From: Ustilago trichophora
Lineage: Eukaryota; Basidiomycota; Ustilaginomycetes; Ustilaginales; Ustilaginaceae
Assembly: GCA_900323505.1 (NCBI GenBank)
Contig: OOIN01000029.1
Span: 372,001-436,000 of the forward strand
Reading direction: 5' to 3'
Length of the DNA: 64,000 bases
Shown in pieces: positions 1 through 9,064 of this stretch. The position numbers and the translations under genes are program-made. Under the pieces are notes generated by a model. It saw only the letters and a list, made by a program, of their open reading frames with translations, was not told the origin of the DNA and did not search any database. The stretch's first letter is position 1, and every line of letters begins with the position of its first letter.

Positions 1-875
1 TAGAAGAGCAAAGGTGCCAGCATGGGGATGGAGAGCGTTTCGCGGAAGTAGTTCTGGTTGGAGACGTTGTATCGTAGGAGTGCTTCGAGACCTTCGAGGG
101 CGTCTTGGACAATGACACCGCCTTCGATCCTGCCTTCGGCAGCGCAGACGTCGAGGAGCTTCTCAAAGGCTCCTTCGAACGCGACGAGCTTTTGGATGTC
201 GGCATTGCCATACACGAGATGCGGGAGGAGTAGGAGAGCCTCGTTGCGGACGATCTCTGCAGATGAACCCGCTCCTTCCGCAAGACATTCCAGAATGGCG
301 CCACATCCGCCCGGTGCTACCAGTACATGGTCCTGAACACGGTGTGGGCGGTTGCGCAGCAGCGAGCCGAGAAGCTGAAGCGACGCAAAGCGGGTGTAAA
401 AGGCACGATCAGGTGCAAGAAGCGGCAATAGGCAGTGCAACGGTCCCGGTTCCTGCAAAAAGATGTCGGTATGCTGCAAGCCTGGAGGTGGACCTTGCTC
501 TTGCTGTTTGCGCTTGTTCTGTGCCTGACCCTGAATGACGCCCGATGCCTGTGCAGATTCTGGCGATTGCACCTCGCAGAGGGTGATACAGCATTCGACT
601 AGAGCACGAGCGATGTCTTCGTCCTTGGCATCTCTCTGGAGCGACGTGAGCAAGGCCGGAAGCGCATGTTCACCGACAGCCTTGTTGTGATCCCTGCTAA
701 GTCCCTTGAGTGCAAGTACGGCAGCTCTGCGATCTTCGACGGAGAGCTGATTCTGGTCTGCTTTCGAAAGTCGATCTGCCAGAGTCTGGATGGTATTGAT
801 AGCAGATTGATTGCCTCCACCCGGCTTGGAGAGCTGTGAGTATTGCTGCCGGAGGATGTTGAGGCCGTGCAACAT
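1..875 (-). CDS. USO1: Uso1/p115 vesicle-tethering protein, N-terminal part (3' end beyond window)
   Basis: About 291 codons read without interruption from an ATG at 875 (context CACCATG) to the window edge, so the C-terminal part is missing. The protein is an all-helical armadillo-type head. It contains the family's early pattern of a helix with LADRLSKADQ, then a VEDRRAAVLALKGLSR segment, and later NADIQKLVAFEGAFEKLLDV followed by a segment ending NVSNQNYFRET. These match the globular head of yeast Uso1 and animal p115. Family role: a long coiled-coil tether that captures ER-derived COPII vesicles at the cis-Golgi, acting with Rab1/Ypt1 and SNAREs. The coiled-coil tail should lie to the left of the window. 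A possible splice acceptor (CTGTAG) sits just upstream of the ATG near 890, so a short extra 5' exon, coding or untranslated, cannot be excluded. Identification rests on recalled family sequence, not on an alignment. Confidence 0.8.
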   Translation of the reverse strand, partial: MLHGLNILRQQYSQLSKPGGGNQSAINTIQTLADRLSKADQNQLSVEDRRAAVLALKGLSRDHNKAVGEHALPALLTSLQRDAKDEDIARALVECCITLCEVQSPESAQASGVIQGQAQNKRKQQEQGPPPGLQHTDIFLQEPGPLHCLLPLLAPDRAFYTRFASLQLLGSLLRNRPHRVQDHVLVAPGGCGAILECLAEGAGSSAEIVRNEALLLLPHLVYGNADIQKLVAFEGAFEKLLDVCAAEGRIEGGVIVQDALEGLEALLRYNVSNQNYFRETLSIPMLAPLLF

Positions 876-1515
876 GGTGAGGATGTAGAGGCCCTACAGA
901 AAGGGGGCGAACCTTGAGTTGATTAAAGGGATTGGGTGCTAGAGTTCGGATGATAGCGAGATCGATGCGAGTAAAGACTGCTATTCGTAAAGATGAAGTG
1001 ATGTCGAGACTGGTGATGATGATGATGATGATGATGATGATGGCCAAGATTGAATCGGTGTTGGATTGAAAGTGCAATGACCTGGCAATCTGTCATTTCT
1101 CTCGTGGGAATTGCTTCGTGCACGGGAAGCTGCACCGAGGGCGCGTGCATGTTCAATTTATCGATCGGGTCCTTTTCTCTCGATTACACACACACTCCTT
1201 AAAAATCGGGCTTAATCTACAGTACACATTCTCTCACATCGTAAGACAGCAGACCCCTTCATTGACACATTCAACGAAAGACTTTTGAACAGGATACAAT
1301 TGAGAGTATGGACGAGTCCTCAACAGCGTCAAGTCACAAGAGCGACATGCGAGGAGGATAAGCTTGTAGGGAAGAGATGCAAGTAGAAGCCAAACCACGG
1401 CCGGACACAGAGAGAGAGAGAGATTATGTACACACTTTGAGAATAGATGCAAAAGGAGAAGCAAAATCGAATACTGAGGAACAGACCACATCAACCAACA
1501 ACCGATGGTCTTTGC
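876..1515. other. Intergenic: USO1 promoter side and 3' side of the NTF2-like gene
   Basis: No supported gene. It holds a perfect GAT trinucleotide run (about nine units, 1015-1041), a short GA-rich tract near 1411-1422 and pyrimidine-rich stretches. The small ORFs here have no coding character. Confidence 0.5.
1015..1041. repeat. (GAT)n microsatellite
   Basis: About nine perfect GAT units, visible directly. It lies about 140 bp upstream of the USO1 ATG, probably in its promoter or 5' untranslated region. Confidence 0.9.
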
Positions 1516-2294
1516 TTAGAATTCCATATCGGCGTTTGTTCCTGTGCTCTGTGCTGGGGAGCCGGGGATGATGGCCTGTCTCAAACCGGACCTGTTTGCA
1601 AACAGTGCTGTAGGTTTGGCCTTCATGTGATGTTTCCTCTTTGCCAAGTTCAACTTGGACGAGACCGGGCTCATCTGGGCGTCTGTGGGAGAGTAGAAGC
1701 TGTTCGCTGCTGCTGCTCTGGCGGCGAGTGGTGCGGTGGCTTTACGGTGACCTTCTTCTTCGGTGAAGGACGAAATCTTGCCGTCTTGGGCCTTGCGCTT
1801 GATGACCACGAGAGAGTGGACGGTCTTCACTGTCTCGCCGTCGTCAGAGGAGAGACTCAGCATGTGATCCAGCACAATGGTACGGTGCGGAAGAGACTCG
1901 GGGGTTACGAGGAGGCGCTGACGCAACGTTCGCGAGGTGTAGGAGGAGAGAAGTTCGGAAAACTTGGACTTGATGCCGTTGGGTCCAACAACTACGTCTC
2001 CCGAGGGAAGAGTGAGGATGGCCTCGTTGGCAAAGATTGAGAAGCATTCATCGCTGGGAGTCAACGATGTGTAGAGCTATAAGAGTCAAAATAAAAGAGA
2101 TACATGTCAGTCAAGGTGCTTCCGGAAAGCAACTATGGAGGTATTTGTCAATGGAGATAAAGAGAGACACTTACTTGGTGAAGAGACTGGAGGAGGTTAG
2201 CTTCGTCATCCTTGGGCTGTCGCTCGGGGAGGAGCTTCGAGTGCTCGGGGGAGAGACCGGCGGCGTTGAGTCTGGTGTTGGATGCGTGGAACAT
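1516..2294 (-). CDS. NTF2-like/SnoaL-like domain protein, two exons
   Basis: Exon 1 is 2294-2175 (ATG at 2294, 40 codons ending LQSLHQ). The intron 2174-2077 (98 nt) has a GTAAGT donor and a TATAG acceptor. Exon 2 is 2076-1516, giving 225 residues. The joined frame reads through LYTSLTPSDECFSIFANEAIL, a helix followed by a strand, as in NTF2-like cone folds. It continues with a segment beginning GDVVVGPNGIKSKFSELLSS and ends in a Lys/Ala/Ser-rich disordered tail from about residue 155. I see no catalytic residues, signal peptide or membrane segment. NTF2-like folds serve as small-ligand enzymes, protein-binding domains or transport adaptors, so the role here is open. The first ORF-like start in exon 2 is TTG, and only the spliced model supplies an ATG. 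Fold call is moderate; gene reality is good. Confidence 0.6.
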
Positions 2295-3299
2295 ACTTGA
2301 CGGCTATTTGTTTTTGAGGTGGCGGTGACGACTGGAAAGGTGATTCTAGTGTTGATGCTGAGATGACCAAGGGAAGTTGTTGCTGTTGCTTGAAGTGTCG
2401 AAAAAGGTAGCAGTGAGCACGATGTTGGCGAAAAAGAGATCTTGAAGTCGTTGAGGAAGTTGGTGATGAAGAAAGGGAAAGCAGCGTTGGAACGAGGGAT
2501 CTTTATTGGAAGGACAAGTTTGCGCGGGCAAAAGTAGATTCTATCCACCCATACAGTACCTCCCTCATTCTGCCCAGCAGCCAAGCGGGCTAGTGGGTGG
2601 ACCCTGAAGGAGCAAAACCCAAACCCAAAGAGGCAACGAACGCATGGGAACTCTCTTAATTCGAATAGACTCTCACACAGTTTCACAGGAGTCATTTTCC
2701 AGCGTGATGTCATGCAAGCTGCCGCACAAGACCGGCAGGCGAAGAACAACACCAACAGGTGCCATGTGCTGCCTCAGATTTTTCTCTTCTCTCTCTCTCT
2801 CTCTCTCTTTTCATTAGACGTGGTTGATCAACGTTCTACTACTACTGTACCTTCTCGCTTTCCAATTGCAGCGCCCTTTCACTTCTCGCACGAGTCCCTC
2901 CTTCCGCCTTGATCATGTCCACTACCTTGATATGCTCTCCCTCATGAGCTATAAACCATATCGGGTGTGATATGCTATATTGCGGGACTAGACAAGAGAT
3001 CGCCTTCTCGTTGGTGAGAAAAACAAACTGCAGGAGCGCAGTCGCGCCGTGGCTGTAGTGCATCACGTGGAATTTAGATTGTTAGAGCTGAATAGCAAAC
3101 AAAAAAAATAATTCAAAAATGGTAAAGGGAACGCTGTCGAGTTGTCACTTTATGCAGCCTTTTGTGGAGGACAAATCTTCTGGTGGGATGACACCTTCAT
3201 ACCGACACTCTCCGGCTATCAAGGACACACTACCACCCCGTCGCTGCAGACAACCCGAAGACAGACTTCGATAGACTCTATTAGAGGAACGTCGCAACA
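2295..3299. other. Divergent intergenic region, NTF2-like gene / kinase-like gene
   Basis: No supported gene in about 1 kb. It should hold both promoters. A CT-rich microsatellite lies at about 2783-2810. Short ORFs on both strands show no recognisable protein. Confidence 0.45.
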
Positions 3300-4499
3300 A
3301 TGCGGCAAAATGATGACCTCCGAACATTCCTCTCGCCGCTCCTTCCCGCCGCTTGCAGCATAACCAGATCCACACACCTCTCCGAGCTCTGGGCTGGCTA
3401 TGGTCAAATCTATCGGATCCACGTTTCTTATCCGTCGTCGTCGTCGTCGTCCTCCTCCTCCTCCTCCTCTCCAGATAATGTCACATACATCGTAAAGATC
3501 ATTCGTCCGCCCCCAACGACCTCTTCGCGGGAATATGACGAGGGACATGCACGAAAGATGCTTTCCTACCGTGTAGAGGCGAATTTCTACCGCGACTATG
3601 CGGCCCATCTCAACCGAGACCAGGCCGGATGCTGTATTCCCAAGCTCTTTGCCTCTTCTTCTTCATCTTCAGAGGAGGAGCAGGAAGAAGATAGGGGACA
3701 GGTGTTGATCATGGAAGATTTGAGTTTGCGATTCCCTGTGCTGACCGAGAAGAGGGGTACCTTGAGCGACAAGCAGGTGAGGAAGAGTTTAGAGTGGTTG
3801 GCTAGCTTCCATGCTGCATCTTGGGGGATGGAAAGTTCGTCTAAGCTCGGCACGGAAGCTTTTTGCCCTTCGCCTTCGGAAGGGGTCAAAACATGGGGTG
3901 GAAAGGGACTGTGGCAACAGGGAGGATATCACTACCTCTCGACTCGGATTGAAGAACTTTCCTCCATCGACCCTCGACACGATCTTTGGGGTCAACTCGG
4001 TCTTCACTCCTCTTCAGATCTTCCCTTTGCCATCGAATGGTGCCTCAACAACCCACTGGACCGCACAAGGCTTAGCCTGATACATGGCGATGTAAAAGCT
4101 GCCAACATGGCATTCTCTCGCGATGCCACCCAAATGGCCATGTATGACTTCCAATACGTAGGTGTCGGATTGGGAGTACAGGACTTGGCAAAATTCCTTA
4201 CCACCTCAATACCGCGTCATCACCTCTGTGATACAGGCGGAGAGCAGATCCTTCTAAAGACTTATCATGAGTTCTTGGTGCAAAGATTGCCAAAGGGCGC
4301 TGAATATGAGTTTCAAGAATTGATGCGCGATTGGGAGCTGGCGCTGGTAAGTTGGGTGAGGTTTTTGGCAGGCTGGAGTGGTGGATTTTGGGGAAATGTG
4401 GATTGGTTACAGGGTAGAGTGGAGGCTTTGTTGAGGGATCAAGACTGGGTCGAGGGAGTGAGGAAGAGATGCAAGGCTGGAACTCAGGCTCAAACGTAG
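3300..4499 (+). CDS. APH/ecdysteroid-kinase-like phosphotransferase
   Basis: Single exon, 399 residues, ATG at 3300. It has the protein-kinase-like fold of the aminoglycoside-phosphotransferase/EcKL/CHK superfamily. A small lobe contains TYIVKIIRP (the Lys that would hold ATP). A hinge region reads QVLIMEDLS. The catalytic loop LIHGDVKAANMAF near residues 260-270 matches the HGDxxxxN Brenner motif. A YDFQYVG segment near residue 283 supplies the metal-binding Asp. The family phosphorylates hydroxyl groups on small molecules (choline, aminoglycosides, ecdysteroids), and the substrate cannot be inferred here. Two serine tracts are encoded by tandem TCG/TCC/TCT codons (about 3434-3471 and 3655-3670) and could vary in length. 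No signal peptide. Its 3' end lies about 115 bp from the end of convergent POB3. All key kinase residues appear intact, so it is probably active. Confidence 0.75.
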   Translation: MRQNDDLRTFLSPLLPAACSITRSTHLSELWAGYGQIYRIHVSYPSSSSSSSSSSSSPDNVTYIVKIIRPPPTTSSREYDEGHARKMLSYRVEANFYRDYAAHLNRDQAGCCIPKLFASSSSSSEEEQEEDRGQVLIMEDLSLRFPVLTEKRGTLSDKQVRKSLEWLASFHAASWGMESSSKLGTEAFCPSPSEGVKTWGGKGLWQQGGYHYLSTRIEELSSIDPRHDLWGQLGLHSSSDLPFAIEWCLNNPLDRTRLSLIHGDVKAANMAFSRDATQMAMYDFQYVGVGLGVQDLAKFLTTSIPRHHLCDTGGEQILLKTYHEFLVQRLPKGAEYEFQELMRDWELALVSWVRFLAGWSGGFWGNVDWLQGRVEALLRDQDWVEGVRKRCKAGTQAQT

Positions 4500-4615
4500 A
4501 TGAATTAGAGGCGAATCAAGAGCAGTCTCCTGGTGCGATTTCGTGTTTGTCTGTGGGAAGAATGGCTGAATTGACAGTGACTATGCGTGTGTGTGTGTGC
4601 GGGTATGCAATCCTC

Positions 4616-6286
4616 TCAATCCTTCCTCTTCTTCTTTGGCCTCTCGTCAGCGTCGTCGTAACCACCATCCTCGTCGTCGTCCGAGCTTGCCTCTGATGGC
4701 GAACCACCGTCCGAGTCAGAGTCGGCGGCAAAGTCTGCATCCTCCTCGCTATCCTCGTCCTCATCGGCACCGCCTGCCTCGCCCATCTCCTCGTCATCAT
4801 CGCTGAGCAATCCAGCCGCCGCTGCTGCTGCCAAGCCACCAGTCTCTTCGGCCATCTCGTTCTTGATCCTGACCTTGCGATCGCCAAGCCACGCCTTGAG
4901 TCGGTCGAGCTCCTCGCGCGAGATAGACTGGAAGGTGTGGTCGGTGCCGCTCTTGGTTGCAACACGCAGGTCGAAGGTCTTGGAAGATGCCACGGCTCCA
5001 CCAACACGAGAGAGAATAGCTTGGTGAATCTCTGAATAAGGCACGTAGACGGGCTGCTTGGAGACCCAGAGCAACGACTTTTCGAGCGGATACAAGTTGC
5101 CATCGGCTGCTTTGACGTTGCACTTGATGCTGGTCTGACCCGAAGACGACTCGAAATCGGTGGGTGTGGCAACCTTTTGACCGGAGAGCACCTTGAAAAT
5201 ATTGGTGACGATGCGGAAAGTGGGTTCTTCGTAGCGCTTCTTGAGCTTGCCATCGTACTTTTCCTGGATGGTCTCTTCGTCGAGGTTGAGTTCTGCATCC
5301 ATCTCCTCTTCGCGTGGGAACTGGAGGACGAGATAAGGGTAGCGAGTCTGACCTTGACGGATGGGTGGGTCGAGACCGATGACGAGCATGACGTGGATCT
5401 CATCCGACTTGGGCAAGAGGAAGAGCTTGTTGATGGAACTGTAGAGAATCTTGTAGTCGTAGGTCTTTCCGCGAAGACGGATGAAAGTATTGAAGACGTC
5501 GATATCGTAACGACCACGTGGGGTCAACACCAGCACTTCCTTGAAGACGACGATCGAGTCGCCAGCCACTTGGCCGATATCGGCCTTGGACTTGAGTGCT
5601 TCGTGGAATGCCTCTGCTGCTGTCTCTTCGTTGTTGTCTTCGCCATCTGCGGCACTTGCAGCGTCACTGCCGTCATCCTTGGCAGCCTGACCAGGAACGT
5701 AGAGTCGCATCTCGACAAGCTGGTCACCCTTGTTGCGCCTCGACTTGCTTCCACCTGCATCCGACGATCCAGTGTTGGCACCTGGCTGCTGCTGCTCTGG
5801 ATTCAAAAACTCCATGGAAACCTCTGTCTTTGCAATGTTGCTGTTGGCGAGATGTGAGAGTGGAAGCTCGAAGGCCAACTTGTCTCGCACCAAGAACTGC
5901 ACATCGTGATTGCTGATCTTGGCTTGACCCCAGTTCCAACCTCTTGTCGAGACTTCCTTTGTTTCAAGCGGCTTGTTAAAGTATTGACGGATGTGAGAGG
6001 AGAGACGGTCAAAGTCGTCACGGACAAAGCCGTCAAAGTTGGTGCGGCGTGGGTTGGTCTGTGCTGAGGATGGAGTGTCGCGGTCCTTGTTGAGGTAGAT
6101 GGAGAGCTGGTAGTTTCTAGCTACACGAATCCACTGGAAGGAAGCCATCTGATCGGCAGGGATGGTGATGGTGCTTCCGTCGCCGACCGAGGGTTTCCAA
6201 CCTAGACCACCTTGGGACATTCTGAGTTTGCCTGGAGTGGTATCGAGACCATGATAGATGTTTTCCCACTGTGTTGTGCCTGACAT
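4616..6286 (-). CDS. POB3: FACT complex subunit Pob3 (SSRP1-like)
   Basis: Single exon, 556 residues from the ATG at 6286. The open frame extends upstream, but the family begins as this ATG does (MSGTTQWENIYHGL). Domains in order: N-terminal Spt16-dimerising PH-like domain (about 1-110), an acidic Ala/Asp-rich insert (about 195-230), the tandem PH-like middle domain (about 230-480, including FNTFIRLRGKTYDYKILYSSI and a segment beginning LGDRKVRIKNEM), and a strongly acidic C-terminal tail ending in basic KKKRKD, likely a nuclear signal. There is no HMG box, as in fungal Pob3, where that box sits on Nhp6. Role: with Spt16, a histone H2A-H2B and H3-H4 chaperone for transcription and replication through chromatin. 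Divergent from coronin with a shared promoter of about 610 bp. Confidence 0.93.
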   Translation of the reverse strand: MSGTTQWENIYHGLDTTPGKLRMSQGGLGWKPSVGDGSTITIPADQMASFQWIRVARNYQLSIYLNKDRDTPSSAQTNPRRTNFDGFVRDDFDRLSSHIRQYFNKPLETKEVSTRGWNWGQAKISNHDVQFLVRDKLAFELPLSHLANSNIAKTEVSMEFLNPEQQQPGANTGSSDAGGSKSRRNKGDQLVEMRLYVPGQAAKDDGSDAASAADGEDNNEETAAEAFHEALKSKADIGQVAGDSIVVFKEVLVLTPRGRYDIDVFNTFIRLRGKTYDYKILYSSINKLFLLPKSDEIHVMLVIGLDPPIRQGQTRYPYLVLQFPREEEMDAELNLDEETIQEKYDGKLKKRYEEPTFRIVTNIFKVLSGQKVATPTDFESSSGQTSIKCNVKAADGNLYPLEKSLLWVSKQPVYVPYSEIHQAILSRVGGAVASSKTFDLRVATKSGTDHTFQSISREELDRLKAWLGDRKVRIKNEMAEETGGLAAAAAAGLLSDDDEEMGEAGGADEDEDSEEDADFAADSDSDGGSPSEASSDDDEDGGYDDADERPKKKRKD

Positions 6287-6895
6287 TTCGGGCCAAGGAC
6301 TCTTGTTGGATATGGAGGGATGAGTTGGTAGAGAGGAGAAGACGAACAAGGCTGAGTTGGACGAGGGTTGCTGGAATCCGAAATGTTCTTCTCGACTGCG
6401 CTAAACGCGACACGAGAGAAATTAACAGACACTGCTTTGGCTCTCTGTTTCGATCGAGGGACCCGTCTGCCTGTGCGCGACTGTGGCTAGATTAACAAGA
6501 AGAGGCCCAACCGCGCTTTCTCCTCTCCACCATTCAATGATCCAACATTGACCTTGACTTGAATGCCTTTGTTAGGTTGTTAATTTTCTACATCATGCTT
6601 CCAACAGAAAAAGGATGAATGAGATCCGATGGGCCGCACGGATCAGGCGCTGACCATTCTGAGTTTGTTTCGGAGTAAGACTCTCTCAAGTGCCACACAT
6701 GTACAGACCACCCACACATAGCACACAGCTGCCCTTTCTTCTTCTCCTTGCAACTTGCCCCGCCCTCCCCCCCACATCATCCATCTCCCTTTCAATCACA
6801 ATCTGGCCCTCTGGTTCCGTCTCTCCCTCGCCCATCCTATCTCTTCACCCACTCCATCTCATCGTCTCTCCCGATAGATTGTCGCCTGTTGCAAG
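6287..6895. other. Divergent promoter region POB3 / coronin
   Basis: About 610 bp with no supported gene. The part near coronin is strongly pyrimidine-rich (about 6730-6870), typical of fungal 5' leaders. Confidence 0.5.
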
Positions 6896-8584
6896 ATGAG
6901 TCGCTTCGTTCGACCCTCCAAGTATCGTCACGTCTATCCCAACGTCGCCAAGAAGGAAGCCTGCTACGAGAACGTAAAGGTCTCCAACAATGCCTGGGAT
7001 ACCAACCTCGTCGCTGCTAATGGCAAGTACATCTCGATCAACTGGAATGCTTCTGGTGGAGGTGCTTTTGCCGTTCTCCCCATCAACCGTCCTGGCAAGC
7101 TTCCCGACATCTACCCTCTCTGCCGTGGTCACACTGCCACTGTCCTAGACACCGCATTCAGCCCGTTTGAGGACAACTTTGTCGCATCCGCCTCCGACGA
7201 TGGCACCATCGGCCTCTGGAAGATCGACGATGCCAACTTTGACCAGCTCGAGTGGTCGGACAAGGAGCGAGAGCGCAATGGAGGTGTCAAGGACTTTGAA
7301 CCCATCGCTCGCGTCAGTGGAGGTGGCAGGAAGATCGGTCAGGTCGTTTGGCATCCCACCGCATCCAACGTTCTCGCTGCTGCTACTGGCGATCATGTCG
7401 TCAAGCTCTTTGACGTTTCCAACGCTTCCACTGCCGCTTCCAGCCCCAGCATCTCTCTCCGCGGTTTCACCGATACCATCCAATCTCTCGACTGGGACTG
7501 GACCGGAACCACGCTGATCGCCACCTCGCGCGATCGCAAGATCCGCACCTTCGACCCTCGTGCCGGCGAAAATGCAGTTCAGACTGCCGATTCGCACGGC
7601 GGCATTAAAGGCGCACGTGTCGTCTGGTGTGGTGACAAAGATCGAGCCATCACCACTGGATTCTCCAAAATGTCGGATCGTCAAATGTTCCTCTGGGATA
7701 CCAAGAATCTCTCTGCCGGCCCCTTGAAGCAAGTCACCCTCGACTCGAGCAGTGGAATCATCATGCCCTTCTGGAGCGACAACAACATTGTCTTCCTCGC
7801 CGGTAAAGGTGATGGCAACATTCGATACTACGAATTGGAGAATGACGAATTGCACTATCTCACCGAGTCCAAATCCAGCGAACCCCAGCGAGGCTTGACG
7901 TTTGTACCTCGACGATTCCTCAACACGGAAGAAAACGAGATTGCCAAGGCCTACAAGATCACGGGCACTACGATTCAACCCGTTTCGTTCTGCGTTCCTA
8001 GAAAGGCGGAAAGTTTTCAGAGTGATATCTTCCCTCCGGCGCCCAGTGCAGAGGCTGCTCTGAGTGCAAAGGAGTTCTTTGATGGCAAGAGGGCTCAGAG
8101 GAATTTGATCTCTTTGGAGACGGGTAAGGGGGTCAGTAGCAGTGGTAAGGTTCCCGAGGCAGCAAGTACCAAGACAGCTTCTGCACCTGCACCTGCACCT
8201 GCACCTGCCGCCGCCCCTGCCCCGACACAGACTCAGGCTTTGCCGAGATCCGCTAGCCCGACCAAATCCTCTCCCCTTGCAACCCCTCGTGCTGCTGAAG
8301 AGCCAAAGAGTACCTTTTCCCATTTGAAGGAGAACAACACCACTTCTACTCCTGCGTCTACTACTTCCGTCCCCGCTCCTGCAGCGGACCCTCAGAACGG
8401 CGTCCCAAAGACTGCCGCTTCTGTTAATAGCGGTGTAGAGCTTGAACAGCTCAAAAACGAACTCGAAAAGTTGCGAACGGCAGTAGAGGAACGCGATACC
8501 AAAATTCGACAGCTCGAACAGGAGAACGAGACGCTTAAAGCTAATCAGAGGAAGGCGAGGGAGGCTTTGCTTAACAGCCTCTAG
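6896..8584 (+). CDS. CRN1: Coronin, actin-binding WD40 protein
   Basis: Single exon, 562 residues. The N-terminus MSRFVRPSKYRHVY is the hallmark coronin start. It is followed by NVKVSNNAWDTNLVAANGKY and a seven-bladed WD40 propeller to about residue 400, with blades such as GHTATVLDTAFSPF, VASASDDGTIGLW and HPTASNVLAAATGDHVVKLFD. A Pro/Ala/Thr-rich linker with a short AP repeat follows (about 415-510). The protein ends in a coiled coil (about 515-562, beginning LEQLKNELEKLRTAVEERDT) that mediates oligomerisation and Arp2/3 binding. Role: bundles F-actin and regulates the Arp2/3 complex at cortical actin patches during endocytosis and polar growth. ATG at 6896 follows a pyrimidine-rich leader. 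A long GA microsatellite begins about 37 bp after the stop. Confidence 0.94.
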   Translation: MSRFVRPSKYRHVYPNVAKKEACYENVKVSNNAWDTNLVAANGKYISINWNASGGGAFAVLPINRPGKLPDIYPLCRGHTATVLDTAFSPFEDNFVASASDDGTIGLWKIDDANFDQLEWSDKERERNGGVKDFEPIARVSGGGRKIGQVVWHPTASNVLAAATGDHVVKLFDVSNASTAASSPSISLRGFTDTIQSLDWDWTGTTLIATSRDRKIRTFDPRAGENAVQTADSHGGIKGARVVWCGDKDRAITTGFSKMSDRQMFLWDTKNLSAGPLKQVTLDSSSGIIMPFWSDNNIVFLAGKGDGNIRYYELENDELHYLTESKSSEPQRGLTFVPRRFLNTEENEIAKAYKITGTTIQPVSFCVPRKAESFQSDIFPPAPSAEAALSAKEFFDGKRAQRNLISLETGKGVSSSGKVPEAASTKTASAPAPAPAPAAAPAPTQTQALPRSASPTKSSPLATPRAAEEPKSTFSHLKENNTTSTPASTTSVPAPAADPQNGVPKTAASVNSGVELEQLKNELEKLRTAVEERDTKIRQLEQENETLKANQRKAREALLNSL

Positions 8585-8617
8585 ATGCTTAAGATCTATA
8601 TATGTGGCCGCTTTTAT

Positions 8618-8621
<4 letters not shown>

Positions 8622-8700
<79 letters not shown>
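8622..8700. repeat. (AG)n microsatellite
   Basis: About 79 bp of uninterrupted AG dinucleotide just downstream of the coronin stop, probably in its 3' untranslated region. Array length is likely polymorphic. Confidence 0.95.
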
Positions 8701-8706
<6 letters not shown>

Positions 8707-9064
8707 GATAGAGGTGTTGTAATGGCAAAGCAAAAGAGTATCCATTTGAAGTCATTCTTGCGTTTGTGTATGTGTGCGATGAGGTGCATTTGGACAGGTT
8801 GTCAGTCATTGGATGGGGGGTTCGACTTTGAGAATGTCCTTGTGTAAGGTTACTGTACTGTGTCGTAGACCGAGTGTGATTTTGTGCTCAACAAGACTTT
8901 GGGCTAAGTGTTTGCACAGAGAGAAAATTTGGGGTAGAGATGAGACTTGCAAACGGGATACAGTGCAGTACGGTGGAGTGCAGGAGAATGGGGGTTGTGA
9001 TTGGAGAAAATGTTTTTTGAGTACAGTGCAGTGAGGTTGGGGGTGGGGGTGGGGGGTGGGGGTA

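Noticed and set aside
8622..8700. Possible CRISPR-like or telomeric repeat at the AG, ATCC and AC arrays
   Set aside because: Pure di- or tetranucleotide microsatellites with no spacers; the organism is eukaryotic and the locus is internal.
7145..8809. 554-codon minus-strand ORF opposite coronin with a Ser-Leu run
   Set aside because: The Ser-Leu run is just the GA microsatellite read through; the rest is antisense of the WD40 gene.
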